Assembly: GCA_028286165.1 (NCBI GenBank)
Contig: JAPYMU010000110.1
Span: 1-9,161 of the forward strand
Source of the DNA: Spongiicolonus versatilis
GTDB taxonomy: Bacteria; Pseudomonadota; Gammaproteobacteria; Arenicellales; Spongiicolonaceae
Length of the DNA: 9,161 nucleotides
Direction of reading: 5' to 3'
Under the pieces are notes generated by a model that saw nothing but the letters and a program-made list of their open reading frames with translations, ran no database searches and was not told where the DNA came from. The position numbers were made by a program, and so were the translations under genes. Positions 1 to 7,972 of this stretch are shown piece by piece (positions within the stretch are counted from its first letter, which is position 1; every line of letters begins with the position of its first letter).

Positions 1-1
1 C

Positions 2-87
2 GCCGGCCGGCTGAGCGTGGATATGGAACTGGGCCTGGACGAGAACGACCTCAGCCTGCGCAAACTGCTGAGCGGAGAACTGCGGTT

Positions 88-91
<4 letters not shown>
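2..91 (+). CDS. C-terminal end of an unidentified protein (partial)
   Basis: The window opens inside an open frame that reads for 29 codons to a TAA at 89-91 and ends in LSGELRF. Composition is acidic then mixed, with Leu-rich stretches (LGLDENDLSLRKLL). No domain is recognisable from so short a tail, so no function is proposed. The gene converges on purA: its TAA overlaps the purA stop (TAG on the minus strand, 88-90), a 4-bp tail-to-tail overlap that leaves no room for a terminator between them. That it is a real gene is inferred from the uninterrupted frame and the close convergent fit; a chance ORF of this length in GC-rich DNA remains possible. Confidence 0.45.
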
Positions 92-2573
<2,482 letters not shown>

Positions 2574-2612
2574 CGGGTCGGTGCCGGCGCCCGGGGGTGA
2601 AGGTGAAAGTCG

Positions 2613-2641
2613 CCGCCGCCGTCAGCGGGGCGGGGCGGCGG
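2613..2641 (-). other. GC-rich hairpin just after the hflC stop codon
   Basis: Perfect 8-bp arms CCGCCGCC (2613-2620) and GGCGGCGG (2634-2641) flank a 13-nt loop. On the transcribed minus strand the stem starts about 1 nt after the hflC TGA. No T-tract follows, so it is not a canonical intrinsic terminator. It could stabilise the 3' end of an upstream mRNA segment or slow read-through into hisZ. Simple CCG-repeat composition makes a chance origin possible. Confidence 0.4.
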
Positions 2642-2642
2642 T

Positions 2643-3518
2643 TCAGTTGGTGCTGTCGCCGAGTTCCTTGAAATAGCGGAAAAATTCCGAATCCGGCTCA
2701 AGGACGATGAGGTCCTCCTTGGCGCCGAAAGCCCGTTTGTAGGCGTTCAGCGAGCGGTATAACTTGTAGAACTCGGTGTCGCGGCCGAAAGCCTCGGCGA
2801 AGATCGCCGTCGCCCGGGCGTCACCCTCGCCGCGCATGAGTTGCGCCTTGCGCTCGGCGTCGGCCAGCAGGATTTTCACCTGGCGGTCGGCGTCGGCTTG
2901 GATTTCCTCGGCTTTTTCGGCGCCCTCGGCGCGGAATTCCTTGGCCACGCGGTCGCGCTCGGCCTCCATCCGCCGGTACACGCTCTCGCTGACGGTCTTG
3001 TCCAGGTCCACCCGCTTCAGGCGGACATCCACCACCTCAACGCCGATCTCGGAGGCCTCCTCATCCACCGCGCGGCGGACATCGTCCATGATGAGGGCGC
3101 GGTCGGCGGAAATCACTTCCTTGACCAGGCGGTTGCCGAACTGCTGGCGCAAACTGGAGTTCACCCGCTGCGCCAGCCGGGTGCGCGCCCGCGAAGGCAC
3201 GCCGCTGACGGTGACGAAGTATTTCTGCACATCGCGCACCCGCCACTTGACGAAAGAATCCACCACCAGGTTTTTCTTCTCGCTGGTCAGGTAGCGCTCG
3301 GCTTCGGCGTCCATGGTCTGGACGCGGGCGTTGAACTTCTGCACATTCTGGATGAACGGAATCTTAAAGTGCAGGCCGGGGAGGTCGTAGTCGCGCACCA
3401 CCTCGCCGAACTGGAACACGATGGCTTTCTCGCGCTCGTCCACCGTGTAGAAGCTCTGCGAGGCCAGCGCCAGGGCGATGGCGGCGGCAACCAGCAGCAG
3501 TTTGATGCGCATGCTCAT
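2643..3518 (-). CDS. hflC: FtsH-modulating SPFH membrane protein HflC
   Basis: HflC is one half of the HflK/HflC complex, an SPFH (band 7) assembly on the periplasmic side of the inner membrane that surrounds and modulates the AAA protease FtsH. The 291-residue protein has a single N-terminal membrane segment (about residues 5-20), then the SPFH core starting FYTVDEREKAIVFQFGEVV and GLHFKIPFIQNVQKF. A charged Ala/Glu/Arg-rich helical region follows (about 175-240), with the family-typical RAEGAEKAEEIQADADRQ and RKAQLMRGEGDARA. The C-terminal part carries FGRDTEFYKLYRSLNAY. The chosen ATG at 3518 forms an ATGA overlap with the hflK stop and has GGAG 9 nt upstream; a second ATG at 3512 is too far from it. 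The tight coupling to hflK fits equal production of the two subunits. Confidence 0.97.
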   Translation of the reverse strand: MSMRIKLLLVAAAIALALASQSFYTVDEREKAIVFQFGEVVRDYDLPGLHFKIPFIQNVQKFNARVQTMDAEAERYLTSEKKNLVVDSFVKWRVRDVQKYFVTVSGVPSRARTRLAQRVNSSLRQQFGNRLVKEVISADRALIMDDVRRAVDEEASEIGVEVVDVRLKRVDLDKTVSESVYRRMEAERDRVAKEFRAEGAEKAEEIQADADRQVKILLADAERKAQLMRGEGDARATAIFAEAFGRDTEFYKLYRSLNAYKRAFGAKEDLIVLEPDSEFFRYFKELGDSTN

Positions 3519-4747
3519 GGCAGCAGACTCCGCCCGATGCGCCCGGCGCTGCGCTCCGGCGCGTATTCACCGCCGCCGGCCGCCGCGCCGCCGGTGGCTG
3601 GCGGGGCCGAATCGGCGTTTCGCCTGCGCACCAACTGGTCGATGGGCAGGTAGAGAATGTTGTTGCCGCCCTCCTGGTCGATGAGCAGTTTGCTGGCATT
3701 GCTGAACACCTCCTCCAGAGATTCAAGGTACAGGCGGGTGCGTGTCACATCCGGCGCACGCTGGTATTCGGTCAGCACCTGCGAAAAGCGGCCGCCCTCA
3801 CCCTGGGCGCGGGCGATGGTCTGGGCGCGGTAGGCCTCGGCCTCCTGAGTGATGCGCACCGCCGCCCCGCGCGCGCGCGGCAGCACGTCGTTGGCGTAGG
3901 CGTTGGCTTTGTTGATTTCGCGCTCCTTGTCCTCGCGCGCTTTGACCACGTCGTCAAAGGCCTCCTTGACCTCGCCCGGCGGCTGCGCGTCCTGCGCCTC
4001 CAGGGCGCGGATGTTGATGCCGGTCTGGTAGCGGTCCAGCATCTGCTGCAGCAGTTGGCGCGCCTCGCTGGCCACCCGGTCGCGGTCGGTGGTCAGCACG
4101 TCGTCCATGCGGCTGCGCCCGACAATCTCGCGCACCGCGCTCTCGGTGGCCTGGCGCACCACGGTGTCCGGCGGCTCGGTGACGTTGAACAGCAGGTGGC
4201 GCGAGTCCTTGATGTCGTACTGGACGGCGAACTGGATATCAATGATGTTCTCGTCCTGGGTCAGCATCAGCGACTCGTCCGGCACCGGCTGCTTCTGGCC
4301 GGTGCGCTGAATGTCGCGGTAGCCGACGAAAACGATGCGGATGTTCTGCACATCCACCTCCTCCAAATTGTCCACCAGCGGCACCCGCCAGTGCCAGCCG
4401 GCCTCGGTGGTACGGTGGAATTTGCCGAAGCGCAACTCCACCCCCTGCTTGCCTTCGGTGATGGTGTAGAAGCCGAGGGCGGCCCAGATGGCCGCCGCCA
4501 CCAGCGCCACCAGGACCACGCTGCGCCCGCGCAACCACGGCGGAAAGCCGCCGCCACCACCGCCGGTGCCGCCGCTGCGCTTGCCGCCCTTGCCGCCGCC
4601 GCCGAGGAAAGCGTTGAAGCGCTCGCGGATCAGGCGCAGGACTTCGTCAAAGTCGGGCGGCGCCTGCTGCGGGCGCCGTGGCGGCTGGCGGTCTGGACCG
4701 CCGTTTTGCCGCCCGCCGGGCGGCTGGTTTGATTCATTCCACGGCAT
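3515..4747 (-). CDS. hflK: FtsH-modulating SPFH membrane protein HflK
   Basis: HflK is the larger partner of HflC in the inner-membrane SPFH complex that regulates FtsH proteolysis. The 410-residue protein begins MPWNESNQPPGG, close to the MPWN start of known HflK. A Pro/Gln/Arg-rich cytoplasmic tail follows, then DFDEVLRLIRERFNAFLGG (32-50) and a long Gly-rich stretch (49-68). The membrane segment spans about 76-95 (SVVLVALVAAAIWAALGF), followed by the SPFH domain from ITEGKQGVELRFGKF through EDKEREINKANAYANDVLPR and the EAYRAQTIARAQGEGGRF helix. The C-terminal region has TRTRLYLESLEEVF and ILYLPIDQL. The C-terminal tail beyond residue 385 is Gly/Ala/Pro-rich and low complexity. It lies 72 bp after hfq with hflX absent, and a promoter-like element lies in that gap, so hflKC may be partly uncoupled from hfq. 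Confidence 0.97.
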   Translation of the reverse strand: MPWNESNQPPGGRQNGGPDRQPPRRPQQAPPDFDEVLRLIRERFNAFLGGGGKGGKRSGGTGGGGGGFPPWLRGRSVVLVALVAAAIWAALGFYTITEGKQGVELRFGKFHRTTEAGWHWRVPLVDNLEEVDVQNIRIVFVGYRDIQRTGQKQPVPDESLMLTQDENIIDIQFAVQYDIKDSRHLLFNVTEPPDTVVRQATESAVREIVGRSRMDDVLTTDRDRVASEARQLLQQMLDRYQTGINIRALEAQDAQPPGEVKEAFDDVVKAREDKEREINKANAYANDVLPRARGAAVRITQEAEAYRAQTIARAQGEGGRFSQVLTEYQRAPDVTRTRLYLESLEEVFSNASKLLIDQEGGNNILYLPIDQLVRRRNADSAPPATGGAAAGGGEYAPERSAGRIGRSLLP

Positions 4748-4787
4748 CTGGTGATTTGAGTCCGGTTGGTGGTGACAGTGGCGACAT

Positions 4788-4796
4788 AGTATAGCA
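4788..4796 (-). promoter_or_regulatory. Extended -10 promoter-like element upstream of hflK
   Basis: On the minus strand the sequence reads TGCTATACT, an extended -10 (TG-n-TATACT, 5 of 6 matches to TATAAT), about 40 nt upstream of the hflK ATG. No good -35 hexamer lies 16-18 bp upstream, which extended -10 promoters can tolerate. This AT-richer patch stands out in GC-rich surroundings. A predicted start near 4781 would give hflKC a short leader of its own. Not proven. Confidence 0.4.
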
Positions 4797-4810
4797 CAGC
4801 CGGCAGCGGA

Positions 4811-4831
4811 GGCGGTGACTCAGTCTCCGCC
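4811..4831 (-). other. Hairpin spanning the hfq stop codon
   Basis: A 21-bp near-perfect inverted repeat: GGCGG (4811-4815) pairs with CCGCC (4827-4831), then a T-T mismatch, then GACT (4817-4820) pairs with AGTC (4822-4825), with one central base. The hfq TGA (4820-4822) lies at the tip. No T-tract follows on the minus strand, so a classical intrinsic terminator is unlikely. A role in mRNA processing, 3'-end stability or partial attenuation before hflK is possible. Confidence 0.45.
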
Positions 4832-5086
4832 GCTGGTGGCTGCAGAGTCGCCGCCGCCGCCGCCGGCGCCTCCCATTTTGACCGCCCGCCCCGGCACGAT
4901 GGTGGACACGGCGTGCTTGTAGACCATCTGGTTCACATTGCTGCGCAGGGTGAGCACGAACTGGTCAAAGGATTCGATGCGCCCCTGCAGCATCACGCCG
5001 TTGACCAGGTAAACCGACACCGGGATTTTCTCGCGGCGCAGGGTGTTCAGGTAGTGGTCTTGAATGTTGTTTTTGTGCTGGCTCAT
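4820..5086 (-). CDS. hfq: RNA chaperone Hfq
   Basis: Hfq is a hexameric Sm-like RNA chaperone that promotes pairing of small RNAs with mRNAs. The 88-residue protein carries the full Sm fold: QDHYLNTLRREKIPVSVYLVNGVMLQGRIESFDQFVLTL (9-47), then the Sm2 signature VNQMVYKHAVSTIVP (51-65). Proximal-face residues known from E. coli Hfq are present (Gln9, Asp10, Phe40, Phe43, Lys57, His58), as is the rim patch, here RREK (17-20) where E. coli has RRER. The C-terminal tail is only about 23 residues, Gly/Ala/Ser-rich with two Asp, much shorter than the roughly 37-residue E. coli tail. The ATG overlaps the miaA stop as ATGA, and no clear Shine-Dalgarno sequence is seen, so translation probably depends on coupling to miaA. 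The stop lies in an inverted repeat. Confidence 0.98.
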   Translation of the reverse strand: MSQHKNNIQDHYLNTLRREKIPVSVYLVNGVMLQGRIESFDQFVLTLRSNVNQMVYKHAVSTIVPGRAVKMGGAGGGGGDSAATSGGD

Positions 5087-6015
5087 GGCCGGGCATTGTG
5101 AATGTAATCGGCGGCCAGCGCAAGTGCATTTTTCGCATCTTCGCCGTCAATCCAAACCCGCCCGCGGCCCCGGCGCAGCCACGTGAGTTGGCGTTTGGCC
5201 AACTGGCGGGTGGCGGCAACGGCGGCGTCGCGCATTTCAGTGTAACTCAATTCGCCGGCCAGGTGCGCGCACGCCTGGCGGTAGCCCACCGCGCGCATGG
5301 CCGGCGAAGCCGCGCTCACCCCCGGCCGCGCCAGCAGCCGGCGCGTTTCCTCCACCAGCCCGGCGGCCAGCATCGCATCCAAGCGCCGCGCAATCCTTTG
5401 GTGCAGCACCGCGCGCCGCGCCGGGGCGAGGATAAGGCGAATCACCGGCTGCGGCATGGCGCCGCCGCCTTCACCCTCACCCTCAAGCAGCGCGCTCATG
5501 GGTTTGCCGCCGGCGATGCACACCTCAAGCGCGCGCTGAATGCGCTGGCGGTCGCCGGGGGCAATGCGCGCCGCGCTTTTGGCGTCCATGGCGCGCAGTT
5601 TTTCATGCATTGCCGGCCAGCCCCGGGCCTGTGCCTCGCGCAAAATCGCCCGCCGCACGTCAGGGTCGGCGCCCGGCATTTTCGCCAGGCCATCCTCCAG
5701 CGCCTTGAAGTAAAACATCGCCCCGCCCACCAGCGCCGGCATGCGGCCGCGCGCCTGCACCTCTTTAATTAGGCGCAGCGCATCGGCGCGGAACTCGGCG
5801 GCGGAGTAGGTCTCATGCGGCTCGCGAATGTCCACCAGGTGGTGCGGCAGCCGGGCGCGCTCGGCGGCATCCGGCTTGGCGCTGCCGATGTCCATGCCAC
5901 GGTAGACCTGCACCGTGTCCACACTCACCACCTCCATCTTCAGCCGCCGACTCAGCGCCGCCACCAGCGCACTCTTGCCCGAGGCCGTGGGCCCGGCCAG
6001 CAGCAGTACCGCCAC
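5083..6015 (-). CDS. miaA: tRNA dimethylallyltransferase MiaA
   Basis: MiaA transfers a dimethylallyl group to N6 of adenosine 37 in tRNAs that read codons starting with U, the first step of ms2i6A formation. Read from GTG at 6015 it is 310 residues, near the family norm. It shows the P-loop GPTASGKS (8-15), then VVSVDTVQVYRGMDIGSAKP, HHLVDIREPHETYSAAEF, VGGAMFYFKALEDGLA, RIAPGDRQRIQRALEV and the C-terminal MRAVGYRQACAHL and ATRQLAKRQLTWLR blocks. No ATG is available near the P-loop. GTG at 6015 starts 2 nt after the mutL stop, and TTG at 6039 (318 residues) is the main alternative; neither has a strong Shine-Dalgarno sequence, so coupling to mutL is likely. A short EGEGEGGG insert in the middle comes from a CCCTCA-type repeat at 5468-5486. 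The stop overlaps the hfq start (ATGA). Confidence 0.96.
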   Translation of the reverse strand: MAVLLLAGPTASGKSALVAALSRRLKMEVVSVDTVQVYRGMDIGSAKPDAAERARLPHHLVDIREPHETYSAAEFRADALRLIKEVQARGRMPALVGGAMFYFKALEDGLAKMPGADPDVRRAILREAQARGWPAMHEKLRAMDAKSAARIAPGDRQRIQRALEVCIAGGKPMSALLEGEGEGGGAMPQPVIRLILAPARRAVLHQRIARRLDAMLAAGLVEETRRLLARPGVSAASPAMRAVGYRQACAHLAGELSYTEMRDAAVAATRQLAKRQLTWLRRGRGRVWIDGEDAKNALALAADYIHNARP

Positions 6016-6017
6016 CG

Positions 6018-7805
6018 TCAGCGCCCGCGCAGGAACCAACGATCCATCTCGGCCAGCGGAATGCGGCGGTAGGTCGGGCGGCCGTGGTTGCACTGGCCGG
6101 CGCGCTCGGTTTCCTCCATGGCCCGCAGCAGTGCGTTCATCTCGTCTCTCTCCAGTTTGCGGTTGGCGCGCACCGAACCGTGGCAGGCCATGGTGGACAG
6201 GACGCGGTTGGCTTCCTCTTCAACCCGCGCCGATGCGCCGTGGGCGGCGATGTCGGCCAGCACGTCGCGCAGCAGTTGCACGGCGTCACCGCCGGCCAGC
6301 AGTTGCGGCACTTCGCGCAGCAGCAGCGACAATTCGCCGCCGCGCGCAATGGCAAAACCCATGCGCCGCAGCATGTCTTCATGCGCAAACGCCAGTTCCA
6401 TCTCCGCCGCGCTGAGCGCGATGTGCGCCGGCGTGAGCAGCGGCTGGCGGCGCACTTCGGTTTGCTGGTACTCGCGCTTCAGTTTTTCGTACGTGATGCG
6501 CTCGTGCGCGGCGTGCATGTCCACCACCACCAGCGAGTCGCCGGCCTGGGCCAGAATGTAAACGCCGTGCAGTTGCGCGACGGCAAAACCCAGCGGCGCC
6601 TCCAGGCCGCCGGTGCAAATCGTGGCGCCGGCGTCCACACCGTCAACGCCACCGTGCAAGTCACGGTACGCGCTCAGCGAATCCCGCACCGCGGCTGCCA
6701 GTGAATGCTGGTGCCGCGGCGGCGGATAACGGTGGCCCGATAACGGTGACGGTGACGGCGCAAGTGATGGTTTGGAATGTGAAGACGGCGGCGCCGCCGG
6801 GCGTTCCCCGGCAATGGCGGCGGCGATGGCGTGGCGGACAAAATCATGCACCGCGCGCGGGTCGCGAAAACGCACTTCGTGTTTTGCCGGGTGCACGTTC
6901 ACGTCCACCGCCGCCGGTTCCAGGTCAAGGTAAAGCACCAGCGACGGATGGCGGCCGTGGTAGACCACGTCCTGATAGGCCTGGCGGATGGCGTGGTTAA
7001 TCTGGCGGTCGCGCACCCAGCGGCGGTTCACATAAAAATACTGCTGGTCGGGCTGGCTGCGCGCCGCCGTCGGCCGGCTGACCCAGCCGCGCAGTTGCAT
7101 TCCTCCGGCCCGGCGTTCAACGCTGAGCGCATCGGCGGCAAACGCCTCGCCTAACACCGCCGCCGCCCGCGCCAATGAAAACTCGCCGCCGGCCGCCGGG
7201 AAGTGCGCGACATCGCGGCCGTTGTGGCGCAGGGTGAAGGTCACGCCGAAGTCGGCCAGGGCCAGGCGGCGGACGGTGTTTTCCAGATGGCGAAATTCGG
7301 TGGCCGCGCTCTTGACAAACTTGCGCCGCGCCGGGGTGTTGAAAAACAAATCGCGCACCGTCACCACCGTCCCCGCCGCCATGGCCAGCGGCCGCGGCGC
7401 CGAAACTTCACCGCCCTCGCATTTCACCTCCCAGCCGGCGTCCTCACCAACCGCGCGCGACCTTAAACTAAGCCGCGCCACCGCCCCGATGCTGGGCAGT
7501 GCCTCGCCGCGAAAACCGAGGGTGGACACCGCCGCCAAATCCCCCGCCGCGCGCAACTTGCTGGTCGCATGCCGCGCCAATGCCAGCGGCAAATCATGCG
7601 GATGAATACCGCAGCCGTCATCCGCCACCGCCACACTCTGCACCCCGCCGCGCTCGGCATCAATCCGAATCCCGGCCGCGCCGGCGTCCATGCTGTTCTC
7701 CACCAACTCCTTCAACAACGAAGCCGGCCGCTCAATAATCTCCCCGGCGGCAATCTGGTTAACCAGCGTGCCGTCAAGTTTCGCAATGCGCGGCGGGGAG
7801 GGCAT
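6018..7805 (-). CDS. mutL: DNA mismatch repair protein MutL (nuclease-motif type)
   Basis: MutL couples mismatch recognition by MutS to strand incision and excision. The 595-residue protein has an N-terminal GHKL ATPase with NQIAAGEIIERP (16-27), KELVENSMDAGA (32-43, with putative catalytic Glu33 and Mg-binding Asn37), DDGCGI (62-67), the ATP-lid region ATSKL (80-84), LGFRGEALPSIG (96-107) and GTVVTVRDLFFNTPARRKF (145-163). A Pro/Ser/His-rich linker (about 335-375) leads to the C-terminal dimerisation domain. That domain has DMHAAHERITYE (429-440), matching DxHA-X2-E-X4-E of MutL endonucleases, plus MACHGSVRA (539-547), CNHGRPT (572-578) and a FLRGR terminus. E. coli-type MutL lacks this nuclease motif, so repair here is probably methyl-independent. 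The frame is open further upstream, but conserved sequence begins after the ATG at 7805, which lies 6 nt from a TATAAT. Confidence 0.97.
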   Translation of the reverse strand: MPSPPRIAKLDGTLVNQIAAGEIIERPASLLKELVENSMDAGAAGIRIDAERGGVQSVAVADDGCGIHPHDLPLALARHATSKLRAAGDLAAVSTLGFRGEALPSIGAVARLSLRSRAVGEDAGWEVKCEGGEVSAPRPLAMAAGTVVTVRDLFFNTPARRKFVKSAATEFRHLENTVRRLALADFGVTFTLRHNGRDVAHFPAAGGEFSLARAAAVLGEAFAADALSVERRAGGMQLRGWVSRPTAARSQPDQQYFYVNRRWVRDRQINHAIRQAYQDVVYHGRHPSLVLYLDLEPAAVDVNVHPAKHEVRFRDPRAVHDFVRHAIAAAIAGERPAAPPSSHSKPSLAPSPSPLSGHRYPPPRHQHSLAAAVRDSLSAYRDLHGGVDGVDAGATICTGGLEAPLGFAVAQLHGVYILAQAGDSLVVVDMHAAHERITYEKLKREYQQTEVRRQPLLTPAHIALSAAEMELAFAHEDMLRRMGFAIARGGELSLLLREVPQLLAGGDAVQLLRDVLADIAAHGASARVEEEANRVLSTMACHGSVRANRKLERDEMNALLRAMEETERAGQCNHGRPTYRRIPLAEMDRWFLRGR

Positions 7806-7811
7806 GGGGGG

Positions 7812-7817
7812 ATTATA
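7812..7817 (-). promoter_or_regulatory. Putative mutL -10 box placed for a leaderless mRNA
   Basis: The minus strand reads TATAAT, six C residues, then the mutL ATG. The -10 is a perfect consensus, and normal spacing puts transcription start at the A of the ATG (7805). No Shine-Dalgarno sequence is possible in CCCCCC. The -35 region is weak (CATTTC at 17-bp spacing, 7835-7840). If used, this promoter drives the whole mutL-purA run. Confidence 0.55.
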
Positions 7818-7859
7818 GCGAATGGAGGCCGCGCGAAATGTGCATTGGCGCCGGTATTT

Positions 7860-7888
7860 CGGTCGCAAAAAGCGGCCGTTTTTGACCG
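7860..7888. repeat. Interrupted inverted repeat between divergent mutL and the druA region
   Basis: Outer arms CGGTC (7860-7864) and GACCG (7884-7888) enclose an inner palindrome, AAAAGCGG with CCGTTTTT (7868-7883, one G-T pair), with a 3-base bulge (GCA, 7865-7867) on one side. It sits midway between the predicted mutL promoter and the plus-strand genes and covers a possible plus-strand -35 (TTGACC, 7882-7887). It could be an operator for a divergent regulator. As RNA it could act as a hairpin ending in T's on the plus strand, so a terminator reading is also possible. Confidence 0.4.
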
Positions 7889-7911
7889 CCGGGAGGGTGT
7901 TATGATAAAAG
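7882..7911 (+). promoter_or_regulatory. Possible promoter for the druA region
   Basis: TTGACC (7882-7887, 5 of 6 matches to TTGACA) is followed after 18 bp by TAAAAG (7906-7911, 4 of 6). An alternative -10, TATGAT (7901-7906), has a better sequence but is only 13 bp away. If the first pair is used, transcription starts near 7918, inside the small upstream ORF, which would then be untranslated. The two readings compete and the evidence is weak. Confidence 0.25.
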
Positions 7912-7970
7912 TGCTGTGCCGGAAAATCACGGCGCGAAATGCCATCTGTCAAAGGCCGCAAAAGAACTGA
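7902..7970 (+). CDS. Putative 22-residue leader peptide upstream of druA
   Basis: An ATG at 7902 follows a strong Shine-Dalgarno sequence (GGGAGG at 7891-7896, 5 nt upstream). It opens a 22-codon frame, MIKVLCRKITARNAICQRPQKN, ending at TGA 7968-7970. The druA ATG at 7973 follows after 2 nt (TGATAATG), an arrangement suited to translational reinitiation. The druA ATG itself has only a weak purine run. The peptide is basic (Lys and Arg about one quarter) with two Cys; no known leader or toxin is recognised. What is seen is the Shine-Dalgarno spacing and stop/start proximity; that it is translated is inference. The same frame is open well upstream, so without the Shine-Dalgarno sequence it could be a chance ORF tail. 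Confidence 0.4.
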   Translation: MIKVLCRKITARNAICQRPQKN

Positions 7971-7972
7971 TA

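Noticed and set aside
2841..3653. Plus-strand ORF of 270 codons opposite hflC and hflK
   Set aside because: Antisense shadow with His/Leu/Gly-rich composition and no motif; hflC and the end of hflK on the other strand are unambiguous.
6726..6760. Short tandem GATAACGGTG/ACGGTG repeats
   Set aside because: They encode the Pro/Ser-rich linker of MutL and are ordinary low-complexity coding DNA, not a CRISPR array or mobile-element repeat.
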